DNA from: a virus
Length of the DNA stretch: 21,190 nucleotides
Direction: 5' to 3' (one strand)
Virus record (IMG/VR): IMGVR_UViG_3300046471_000133
Span: 1-21,190 of that record
Below the pieces are notes generated by a model that saw only the letters and a program-made list of their open reading frames with translations, ran no database searches and was not told where the DNA came from. Of the stretch, positions 8,112-15,600 are shown piece after piece; the first letter of the stretch is position 1, and every line of letters starts with the position of its first letter. Made by a program: the position numbers and the translations under genes.

Positions 8112-8253
8112 CGCAGGCGAGATGACCGGCGCCGACGCGCTGCCCAGCCTGACCGCCCTCTACGACGTCGCCGGCCAGATCCGCGCGGCCTTCATCGAAT
8201 TGCAGGCGGAAGTCCGCCTCGGCCTGAGGAAAGACGATGCGCAAAGCCGATAG
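7951..8253 (+). CDS. Outer-membrane lipoprotein spanin (Rz1-like), overlapping the i-spanin gene
   Basis: This gene starts in another frame inside the i-spanin gene, overlaps its last 161 bases and runs on for 142 bases. The GTG at 7951 has AGGGA at 7938-7942, 8 bases upstream. The product (100 residues) begins VKRKRSSNARSIAMCALMLT: a basic n-region, a short hydrophobic core, then TASAC with Cys24 as the likely lipidation site. The lipobox has Ala rather than Leu at -3, so it is not perfect. After Cys24 comes a proline cluster (PPPPLP), typical of Rz1-type o-spanins. The C-terminal ~45 residues are an extra helical region not seen in short Rz1 proteins. The end overlaps the R start by 17 bases. 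The frame stays open upstream to 7735, but that part lacks signal-peptide character. Confidence 0.75.
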   Translation: MKRKRSSNARSIAMCALMLTASACSTAQLPSRTAKVSPALLAPPPPLPKVQRDSAGEMTGADALPSLTALYDVAGQIRAAFIELQAEVRLGLRKDDAQSR

Positions 8254-8743
8254 CTTGCGGCGCTGGCTTACCGCCTGCGTGCCCGAATTCAAGACGCACC
8301 CCGACCGCCTGCAGATCTACCTCGAAAGCGGCCAGGTGTCCGCGCGCCAGTCCCGCACGCTTTCGTTCGTCTACCAGTACACCCTCAAGGCGCTGGTTAT
8401 GGATTTTGCGGCTGATGCCGACACCCTCATGATCCCTTTGCTAGCGTGGATCGAGAAGGAACAGCCCCAGCTGCTCCGCCGGGCCGACAGCCAGCCATTC
8501 GCTTTCGAAGCCGAACTGCTCGACAGCGAAACCTCCGACATCGAAATCTCGATCGACCTGACCGAAGCTGTCATAGTGAGCCCGCGCGCCGATGGCAGCG
8601 GATACGACACCGCTCATCCGCCCGAGCCCGACTTCACCGATCAATTCGCCGGCGTCACCGCCACCTTCCGGCAAGGATTCGGGGAAGCCGAACAGTTGCT
8701 TGAAAGCGAGCGTCCCGATCTGGCGACGCCGCCAACCGTATGA
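8237..8743 (+). CDS. R: Tail completion protein, P2 gpR family
   Basis: Needed for completing the tail so it can join the head. The 168-residue protein starts MRKADSLRRWLTACVPEFKTHPDRLQIY, parallel to MLKPDSLRRALTDAVTVLKTNPDMLRIF of P2 gpR, and has the YTLKALVMDFAADADTLMIPLLAWI segment equivalent to the YTLNVIVTDF...VPVLAWL region. Length is close to P2 R (155). GAGGAA at 8226-8231 precedes the ATG. It ends in an ATGA overlap with S. Confidence 0.94.
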   Translation: MRKADSLRRWLTACVPEFKTHPDRLQIYLESGQVSARQSRTLSFVYQYTLKALVMDFAADADTLMIPLLAWIEKEQPQLLRRADSQPFAFEAELLDSETSDIEISIDLTEAVIVSPRADGSGYDTAHPPEPDFTDQFAGVTATFRQGFGEAEQLLESERPDLATPPTV

Positions 8744-9414
8744 GCGACGATCTTGCCGAAGTGGAGCGGATAGCCGGCGCCCTGCTGCGCGGCGTGTCAC
8801 CGGCGCAGCGCAAAAATCTGATGCGCAAGATGGCGCGCGACCTAGTGATCAGCCAGCGCCAGCGCATCATCGCGCAGCGCCAACCAGACGGCTCGCCATT
8901 CGCGGCGCGAAAACCCAAGTCACAGCCGATCACGGGCCGTGGTACCGCCTGCTTCCTTTACCCCTCCGGCGGCGGTGAGCCCCGCCGGGTGATCATGAAA
9001 AGCTTCACTTGGGGCGCCGGCCGCATGATGACCGGCTTCGACATTGAGGCGGGCGCGATTCGGTCGTTCGACTTCGACAAGATCGTCAGATGGCTTCCCG
9101 TGCCCGAAGAGTATCGCAACGCCAGCGGCAGTCGCCTGCGCCGGCGGGGCGGTCTACGCCGTCGCGCGATGTTCCGACGCCTGGCAACGTCGCGCTTCCT
9201 GAAGACCGGGACGGACGATCAGGGCTTCTGGGTCGGCTTCAGCGGTAAGGTTTCGCAGATCGCCGACGTTCACCAGCGCGGCCTTCGCGACAGGCCTTCG
9301 CTGCGAGCGAAAGCAGTCGCATATCCGAAGCGTGAACTCCTTGGCACGACGCCGGCCGACCGGGAGCGCCTTCTCGATCTTCTCTACGACCACCTTGCCA
9401 GTGCGGCAGTTTAG
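8740..9414 (+). CDS. S: Tail completion/virion morphogenesis protein, P2 gpS family, with an internal insertion
   Basis: P2 S-type protein needed with R for finishing tails. The N-terminal part (ARDLVISQRQRIIAQRQPDGSPFAARK, residues 32-58) and C-terminal part (MFRRLATSRFLKTG near 144, VHQRGLRDRPS near 177, YPKRELLG near 195) match P2 gpS. At 224 residues it is about 70 longer than P2 S (150). The extra length lies at about 66-122 and looks like a small beta-rich module (RRVIMKSF, TGFDIEAG, RSFDFDKIVRWLPV). Its TAG overlaps the stop of the minus-strand gene that follows, so the two genes converge tail to tail. Confidence 0.92.
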   Translation: MSDDLAEVERIAGALLRGVSPAQRKNLMRKMARDLVISQRQRIIAQRQPDGSPFAARKPKSQPITGRGTACFLYPSGGGEPRRVIMKSFTWGAGRMMTGFDIEAGAIRSFDFDKIVRWLPVPEEYRNASGSRLRRRGGLRRRAMFRRLATSRFLKTGTDDQGFWVGFSGKVSQIADVHQRGLRDRPSLRAKAVAYPKRELLGTTPADRERLLDLLYDHLASAAV

Positions 9415-9911
9415 CGGCGCCCAGCCTTGATCTCCTCCATGTGATCAAGCGTTTCCTCGACGGCTAAGACGGCTCGGATTTTGGCATCGTCCAAATTGCC
9501 TCGCCAGTGCGGCATAGCAGGACTGTAGCCCTTCGCTCCCCCTCCCACATACTGTGCATGGATCATCCATCGCCCACGGTTCTGAGGTATCAGCGCCAAC
9601 GCGACGTCTTGGATCGTCGCAGTCAGGCCTCCGTCGTTCCCGTAGGGCTTCCATTCGGTTGACTGAACCAAGCGCAGAGCGCGCGATCTTTCTCGGCCAA
9701 GGAGTGTCACGATTGCCTGCATCTCGCCGGAAACCCGCGCTTCGCCGTTCACCATTCGCTGGATGCTCCGCAAGATAGTCTTAAACTCACGCCGATCGCC
9801 TAATGTCGAAAGCGTATCAGCCAAACTGGACTGATTTAGCGTCAAATCCTCGATTGCGGTCCGGAAACTGTCGGCGTCGGCCATGCCTGTGGCGATCGTA
9901 TCCTCTTCCAT
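9411..9911 (-). CDS. Putative HTH DNA-binding protein, minus-strand moron between S and J
   Basis: This 166-residue protein is not in a family I can name. Residues 15-72 resemble an XRE-type helix-turn-helix: SFRTAIEDL, then NQSSLADTLSTLG, then FKTILRSIQRMVNGEARV, then SGEMQAIVTLL, with a longer loop than usual between the second and third helices. Residues 85-166 form an unassigned C-terminal domain. The ATG at 9911 is preferred over the TTG at 9953 because AGGAG (9918-9922) lies 6 bases upstream, while the TTG overlaps the predicted promoter. It points against the late operon, is visibly lower in GC than its neighbours, and has its own promoter with an overlapping dyad: signs of a lysogenically expressed, probably self-regulated accessory gene. 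It occupies the place of P2 orf30, V and W. Confidence 0.65.
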   Translation of the reverse strand: MEEDTIATGMADADSFRTAIEDLTLNQSSLADTLSTLGDRREFKTILRSIQRMVNGEARVSGEMQAIVTLLGRERSRALRLVQSTEWKPYGNDGGLTATIQDVALALIPQNRGRWMIHAQYVGGGAKGYSPAMPHWRGNLDDAKIRAVLAVEETLDHMEEIKAGRR

Positions 9912-9922
9912 TGAATTCTCCT

Positions 9923-9961
9923 GCGACGTTTCATCGTAATTTATATACGACAAAACGTCGT
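9923..9961. promoter_or_regulatory. Operator-like imperfect inverted repeat spanning the -10 of the minus-strand HTH gene
   Basis: Two 16-base arms, 9923-9938 and 9946-9961, are reverse complements at 13 of 16 positions and flank the 7-base AT-rich ATTTATA. The arm at 9946-9961 is itself a smaller dyad (ACGAC-N5-GTCGT). The predicted -10 lies inside the repeat, so a bound dimer would block RNA polymerase. Binding by the HTH protein encoded just downstream is inferred from position and symmetry. Confidence 0.6.
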
Positions 9962-9970
9962 TATTAGCAA
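9942..9970 (-). promoter_or_regulatory. Sigma70-like promoter for the minus-strand HTH gene
   Basis: Read on the minus strand: TTGCTA (-35, 9965-9970), a 17-base spacer, then TATATA (-10, 9942-9947). Each hexamer matches the consensus at 4 of 6 positions with ideal spacing, in an AT-rich pocket of otherwise GC-rich DNA. Transcription would start near 9935, leaving a leader of about 25 bases containing AGGAG before the ATG at 9911. Confidence 0.6.
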
Positions 9971-10004
9971 CATCTCATCCGACCTCGTCGAAGGCTTCAA
10001 AGTG

Positions 10005-10034
10005 GGTATTTGGCTAGGCGGCTGACCAAATGCC
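10005..10034. promoter_or_regulatory. Inverted repeat ATTTGG-N12-CCAAAT upstream of J, second copy of the candidate late-activator site
   Basis: ATTTGG (10008-10013) and CCAAAT (10026-10031) are perfect arms separated by 12 bases; the symmetry extends to 9-base arms with one mismatch (10005-10013 and 10026-10034). The centre is 57-58 bases before the J start, nearly the same distance as the first copy has to the P start. The spacer differs from that of the first copy and is not palindromic. In P2 a late promoter (PV) lies upstream of the V-W-J-I block; here it would serve J and the fibre genes. Function is inferred. Confidence 0.6.
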
Positions 10035-10076
10035 GGGGCATGGTGCTTGCCCCTACGCTTCCGCGAGATGGCCGGC

Positions 10077-10982
10077 ATGGCCGACCCTACCTTCACCGCA
10101 GTTGATCTCTCGCGTTTGCCCGCGCCGGACCTCATCGAGGTGCTGGACTATGAGACGATCCTTGCCGACGCGGTAGCGCACTTCAAAGCCGAAATGGCGG
10201 CGAGTGGCATCGCGTTCGTCAATCGCGACAGCGACCCGGCGACCAAGCTAATGCAGACGTTCTCCTATCTCGCCCAACTGCTGCGCCAGCGCGTGAACGA
10301 CGCGGCCCGCGCAGTGATGCCGGCCTATGCACAGAAGGGCGACCTCGACAACATCGCGGCCCTGTTCGGCATCGTGCGCAAGACCATCACGCCCGCCGAC
10401 GATACGCTCGGCACCGAGGCTGTTATGGAAAGCGACACCGAGTTCCGCCGGCGTATGGTGCTTGCGCCAGAAGGGTATTCAGTCGCTGGCCCGGAAGGCG
10501 CCTACCTTTTCCATGCCCTCTCCGCTGACGCCGAGGTGCTCGATGCGACGGCCACCAGCCCGTCGCCTGGCGTCGTCGTGGTCTCACTGCTCTCGCGCGT
10601 GGGCAGCGGCGCCGCCCCGCAGGCGCTCGTCGACATCGTGCAGGCCTACGTCTCAGCCGACACGCGGCGCCCACTGACGGACCTCGTCACGGTGCAATCG
10701 GCCGAGATCGTGCCCTACGCCGTCGATTATGATCTCACCACATTCAACGGCCCCGATGGCACCCTCGTCCTCGCATCCTCGCTGACGAGCGTTCAGGCCT
10801 ACTGCGACGAAAGCCACCGCATCGGGCGCGACATTACCATGTCCGGGCTGTTCCACGCCGCCCACGTCGAGGGTGCCCAGAACGTCCACTTCAATTCGCC
10901 CACGGCCGACATCCCGATCAGCCGCACGCAAGCGCCGTTCTGCACCAGCGTCGCGGGTCGTTTTGCGGGCACGAACGAGTGA
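10077..10982 (+). CDS. J: Baseplate assembly protein, P2 gpJ family
   Basis: Baseplate wedge component. The product (301 residues; P2 J is 302) has LSRLPAPDLIEVLDYETILAD at the start, RQRVNDAARAVM near 77, TPADDTLGTEAVMESDTEFRRRM in the middle, SVAGPEGAYLFHALSADAEV, SPSPGVVVVSLLSR, and a C-terminal AAHVEGAQNV and SRTQAPFCTS, all parallel to P2 gpJ. The ATG at 10077 is preferred (in-frame ATGs also at 10047 and 10068) because a GAGA lies 9 bases upstream and it gives the family N-terminus; the Shine-Dalgarno is weak. It overlaps I by GTGA. V and W, which precede J in P2, are absent here. Confidence 0.93.
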   Translation: MADPTFTAVDLSRLPAPDLIEVLDYETILADAVAHFKAEMAASGIAFVNRDSDPATKLMQTFSYLAQLLRQRVNDAARAVMPAYAQKGDLDNIAALFGIVRKTITPADDTLGTEAVMESDTEFRRRMVLAPEGYSVAGPEGAYLFHALSADAEVLDATATSPSPGVVVVSLLSRVGSGAAPQALVDIVQAYVSADTRRPLTDLVTVQSAEIVPYAVDYDLTTFNGPDGTLVLASSLTSVQAYCDESHRIGRDITMSGLFHAAHVEGAQNVHFNSPTADIPISRTQAPFCTSVAGRFAGTNE

Positions 10983-11617
10983 CCTACCCCTCGATCCTGC
11001 CACCGGCGTCCACGCCGCTCGAAAAGGCGCTTGAACAGGTTGCCGCGAGGCTGGCCGACATCCCGACACCGCTGCGTTCGGTGTGGTCGCCGGCGGATAG
11101 CCCCGTCGGGCATCTGCCCTGGCTCGCGTGGGGCGTGGCGATCAGCCACTGGAAGACAGGTTGGACGGTTGAATACAAGCGTGCGGCGATCGCTGATGCC
11201 ATTCCCTATCACCGACGCAAGGGTACGCGCCGGGCGGTCGAGGAAGTGCTCGCGCGATACCATCCCGCACTGACGGTTACCGAATGGCATGAGACCACGC
11301 CCCGCCGCAGCCCGCACACTTTCGAAGTGCGCGCGCCGGCGGACATCGGCGCGGTATTCCTTACGCCGGAGACCGCATCGGCCATCATCGCAGATGTCGC
11401 GATCGCCAAGCCCGCCCGTGCGCATTTCGACTTTGTGCAGGTCCTTGAAGCGCAGGCCGGCCTCTACATGTCCGCAGGCGGCATGGGCGGCACCATGTTC
11501 CGCGCAGATTGCGCCGCCACCACCGACACGAGCCGCGACTGGTCGCGCATCTGGCAGACCGACGACGGCGAACCGCTTCTGACCGAAGACGGCCTCGCAT
11601 ATTGGGAAGAAGAATAA
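10979..11617 (+). CDS. I: Baseplate/tail formation protein, P2 gpI family
   Basis: Baseplate protein to which tail fibres are linked. The 212-residue product begins at a GTG that overlaps the J stop. Its N-terminal half (LPPASTPLEKALEQ, IPTPLRSVWSPADSP, LPWLAWGVAISHW, KRAAIADAIPYHRRKGTRRAVEEVL) follows P2 gpI closely. The C-terminal ~35 residues (DWSRIWQTDDGEPLLTEDG) are different and may connect to the fibre specific to this phage. Its TAA overlaps the ATG of the next gene by one base. Confidence 0.93.
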   Translation: MTYPSILPPASTPLEKALEQVAARLADIPTPLRSVWSPADSPVGHLPWLAWGVAISHWKTGWTVEYKRAAIADAIPYHRRKGTRRAVEEVLARYHPALTVTEWHETTPRRSPHTFEVRAPADIGAVFLTPETASAIIADVAIAKPARAHFDFVQVLEAQAGLYMSAGGMGGTMFRADCAATTDTSRDWSRIWQTDDGEPLLTEDGLAYWEEE

Positions 11618-12660
11618 TGGCCACCCTCGTCCTCAAACTGACGGATGCGGGGCTGGCCTCTGTGCAGGCCGCATCCGGCTCGGACCCTACCATCATCGCC
11701 TTTCTCGGCCTGACGAACGCGCACTTCGACTATGCCCCGACGCTGACCGCCCTTCCCGGCGAGTTCAAGCGGCTCGACGTTGCCTCCGGTCTGGCGGCTG
11801 CGCCGAACATCACGCACCTCACTGCATACGACACCAGCGCCGATGCCTGGACCTCGAACGGCTTTGGTCTATTTCTCGATGACGGCACGCTGTTCGCGGT
11901 TCACACCAGCGCGAGCCCGGTGCTTTCGAAGGTCAGCCTGGCTTTCGCGCTGCTCGCGTTCGACATCGCCTTTGAAGCCGATTTTGCGGCGAACATTTCC
12001 TACGGCAACGCTGTCTTCGCCTACCCGCCAGCGACCGAACAGGAGCGCGGCGTAGCGCGGCTCGCCACACAGGCAAGGGTTAACGCGGCCGACGATTCAG
12101 CCGACGATGGATCGACGATAGTCACGCCCAGGACCCTGCGCGCGCGGCTCGCTTCGTTCACCATGGCCGTCAACAACAGCATTGCTGCGATCAGCAACAC
12201 CGTTAGCACCGGTCTGGCGACGCTGGCGGCGCGACAGATCACGGGCGGTGGTCTGGTGTCCGGCGGCGGCTCACTCGAAGCCGACCTCACTTTCACCGTC
12301 ACCGAGGCGAGCGCGGCCGAGATCACCGCCGGCACCGTTGCCACCACCGTGGTCACACCGCGCCGCCTTGGTCCGATCTCGATGCTGCTCGAGCAGAATG
12401 GCTACATTCGCTTCTTCGGTTTCCAGATCGCTTGGGGCCGGTTCAGCGCAGCTCCCAACGTGTCCACCGGGGTGGTCTTCGCCCAGCCCTTCAACACCTC
12501 CTGTTTCTCGGCGGTGGTCAGCGGCGTGACCAGCTTGGGCACAGGGTCGCAGGAGAACACGCCTGCCGTCGTCGTGTCGACCATCACCAAGACCGGCTTC
12601 TCGGCCTTCAACGCCGACGATGAAGCCGATGCTACCTGTTACATCGCTGTAGGGACCTGA
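11617..12660 (+). CDS. Tail fibre protein, P2 gpH-like
   Basis: Receptor-binding or linking fibre of 347 residues. The N-terminal part (1-135), with TDAGLASV and GFGLFLDDGTLFAV, resembles the baseplate-attachment domain of P2-type fibres (DUF3751-like). ATEQERGVARLATQARVNA (140-158) and VTPRTLRARL (169-178) are the short fibre repeat common in such proteins, echoed by EITAGTVATTVVTPRRL at about 235-251. The C-terminus (257-347: NGYIRFFGFQIAWGRF, VVFAQPF, CYIAVGT) resembles the gp53-like fibre tip domain. The ATG at 11617 has GGGAAGAAG upstream; the frame is open back to 11509, but that lies over gene I. Confidence 0.88.
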   Translation: MATLVLKLTDAGLASVQAASGSDPTIIAFLGLTNAHFDYAPTLTALPGEFKRLDVASGLAAAPNITHLTAYDTSADAWTSNGFGLFLDDGTLFAVHTSASPVLSKVSLAFALLAFDIAFEADFAANISYGNAVFAYPPATEQERGVARLATQARVNAADDSADDGSTIVTPRTLRARLASFTMAVNNSIAAISNTVSTGLATLAARQITGGGLVSGGGSLEADLTFTVTEASAAEITAGTVATTVVTPRRLGPISMLLEQNGYIRFFGFQIAWGRFSAAPNVSTGVVFAQPFNTSCFSAVVSGVTSLGTGSQENTPAVVVSTITKTGFSAFNADDEADATCYIAVGT

Positions 12661-12663
12661 CCG

Positions 12664-15600
12664 ATGGCCAAGCTAAGCTCCAAGGCCGGCATCGCCGAAC
12701 TTCTCGATTTCGACGGCCGCACCGTCGCCGACGTGCTGCGGCAGGTGATCCTGTTTGGCACGGTATCCGAGCGCGAGGCCTTCACCTATCGCCACGGCGG
12801 CACGCCCGATGTGCGTTCTGGTACTCTGTGGGGACGCAAGGATCCCGGCGAGCTTCCGCGCTGGGATATCTGGCTCAACGCCGGCGACATCGGCCTTGAC
12901 GGCACGGCCGTCACGGAGAGCAAGTGGTATTCGTTCTTCTCGCAGTCCGAGGCGACCAATCGCGGCAACCACAGCGGCACGCAGGGGATCAACACGATCG
13001 TTGGTCTGCAAGGTGCGCTCGACACCCTCTACAGCAATATCACCTCGCGCTTTTCGGGCCCGTTCGGCGATCGTCCGTTCCCCGCACCTCGCGATGGCTA
13101 CCGCTACTACGCCTCTGATCTTGGCCGCGAGTTCCAGTGGATCGAGGTTGGCAGCAAGGACCTTTACGGCAATGTAGCCACGGCCGCCGGGTACGTTGGC
13201 CTCTACACCCTGGCCGAGATCAAAAACCTCGCGATCGGGTTTACGAACTTCCTGCCCCAGGCAAGGGTGGATGGCCTCGCCACGGACTTCGCCCGCTACG
13301 ATGGGCAGACCTTGAATGCCCGCATCTCGGGCTTTCGTGCCCGCGCGCTGTCCAGCGCCAGCACGGTCACAGCGCTGGTCGAATGGGAGGGCCATGCCGA
13401 CAAATTCACCCTGACGTGGGCCGGCTACAGCTTGCCCCTCGGCGGGCAGGTGCGTGGACTTAACACCAAGGCAATGAACTGGGGGAGCCAGACGGCGATG
13501 CTCGGGACCTCCGATTCCATGTTGGACGGCAAGTGGCTGGAGGCCGCTGCCGCCACGCTTGGCTACACGCTGGTCAATGTCGCGAAATACAGCAGCGGCT
13601 CGAAGCAGGTCTATCGCCTGGGGGTGCGCCCGCTGCGCTTCACCACGGCCGGCAACACGATCCCCGCCGGCGGAACCGGTGTGCAGATCACCGCGATCAA
13701 CGGCGTTGCCCCCGGCCCGGCCGTATCCTTCGACGCCTTTGCCGCTGAAGGCTTCCTCAACACGTCTGCTGGCGACACGATCGCCACGCACTGCAGCGAG
13801 GCGGGTTGGCTTGGCGGGCGACATGGCATCGTCTCGGTGCCCAACGCCGGCACGCCGGCCTATACCTTCACGCCGGACGACGGCGGCGCTGCCACGGCCC
13901 TCGATCCCCAGTCGCTTTTCGTCCCCGACAACCTCGCTCTGCTGCAGACTTCGGAGGTGGTCATTCGCAGTACGCAGAACACCTTCTTCGCGGGGCCGGG
14001 CAACCCCGTGTTTCCGAACGACATCAACCCGCGCGTGCTGGAAGATATCGGGCTTATCGTCGACGCCACAGCCGGGCAGCGCGTGACGATCCTCTCGCTC
14101 ACGCCTGGCCGCGACTTCGCGCCCGGTTCTGCCATCCGCAACGCGCTCACCTACTTCAACGCCCAGCTTCGCGCCCTGTGGCCGCAGCAGGCGGCGTTCA
14201 TCAACGGCGTCGGTACGAACTACGATTACATCCGCGCTCACGGGTCGGACGGGTCTGCCGAGGACATAGCCGACATCGCGAACGGCTTGCTGCCGCGCAG
14301 CTGCATGGCGTCCAGCGATCCGACCGAGGTGCATCTGAACGTAAAGGGTCAGGGGTTGGAACGCGATTTCTTCCTGCTGTGGCGGGCCTCCCAGAAGGCT
14401 CCGCCTGCGGTGCGCCTCGGCACCATTTTCCAGATCGACGCGACCGCGAAAAATCTGCGAACCGGCCTCGACACCACGGCGACCGCGACAGCAACGGTCA
14501 TGGGGCCCGCGATTGAGTACGCCGCTGCCGCCCAAGGAATGCGGGGCGAGCCGTTCGAAACGTTGGACGCAGCACAGTTTACGGCGATCCTCCCCACTGG
14601 CGGCGGCGTTCCTTTGGTGGATGCCAACGGCCAAGTCATCGGCGTTGTGCCGCGCAAGCCGGTGGATCAGGCTCAAGTCGAAGCCCTCGTCGGCGACAAA
14701 ATTTCCGCCGATGTATTCGAGTTCATCGTTGACCCGCTTGCGACCACCCCTCTGCCTTTGCTGGTCGATCAAGAGGGGCGCAACGTGCTGCCCCGAACCG
14801 ATGCGGCAGTGACGGCAAGGCTGGCGTCGAATGAGGCGAACGTTTCGGCCCTGACCGAACTTGTGGGCAAGGGCCCTGTGCGAACTGAAGTGTTCGAGCA
14901 GATCATCGTGCCCGGCACGGGCCAACGCTCGCCCCTCCTGCTCGATAATTCCGGGCAGGTGGTGCTCTGGTCGGGCGATGACGCAGCGGCGGCCTCGCTG
15001 GCGGTCTCTGTTGCCGCGCTGTCGGCCAGGATGGACGTATTCCACGATAGCGGGGGAGCGCCAGACGTTCAGGCCTACCAGGCGTGGAGGCTGCGCAAGG
15101 CGCGCATGAAGCTGCGGATGATGAACCTCGCCATCGCGAACACCCAGCTTTCGCTGACGTTCTGTGGTGACAGCTATATCGACGATTCACCCAAGTGGTT
15201 CCGCAAGTTCGCCGACATCATGTTCGCGAAATACGGGAGGGCCGCGATCGGGTATGTCGGCTTTGCGACGTCGGTGCAGCTGGTTGGCTGGCGCAATGCG
15301 CTTTCCAGCAACGCCACCGTCGTCGACGGCACTGCGACTTCCCCCGACACGTACTCGATCACCAGTTCGACCTCGGGCCTGCTGGGCGAGTGGTTTGTGT
15401 CCGCGACCGAGCCGCGACCGACCTCGGCGCGGCTTATGTGGAACGGCACGAGCGATGGCGTGATCCGTTACCGCTGGTTCGACACCGATGCGTGGAAGAC
15501 GCTCAATGTCCAGGGTAGCGGCGTCCAGTCGGCATTGATGGATCTGGCGGGCATGCCGGCGCTCAATACCCAAATCCGCCTGCGCATCGAAGTCGTGTCC

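Noticed and set aside
9478-9496. ATTTTGG-N6-CCAAATT resembling the late-site dyad
   Set aside because: The spacer is 6 rather than 12 bases and it lies inside the coding part of the minus-strand HTH gene.
12673-15045. 790-codon open frame on the minus strand opposite the large tail fibre
   Set aside because: Very rich in Arg, Gly and Val, as expected for the antisense of a GC-rich gene; the plus-strand product has fibre and SGNH motifs.
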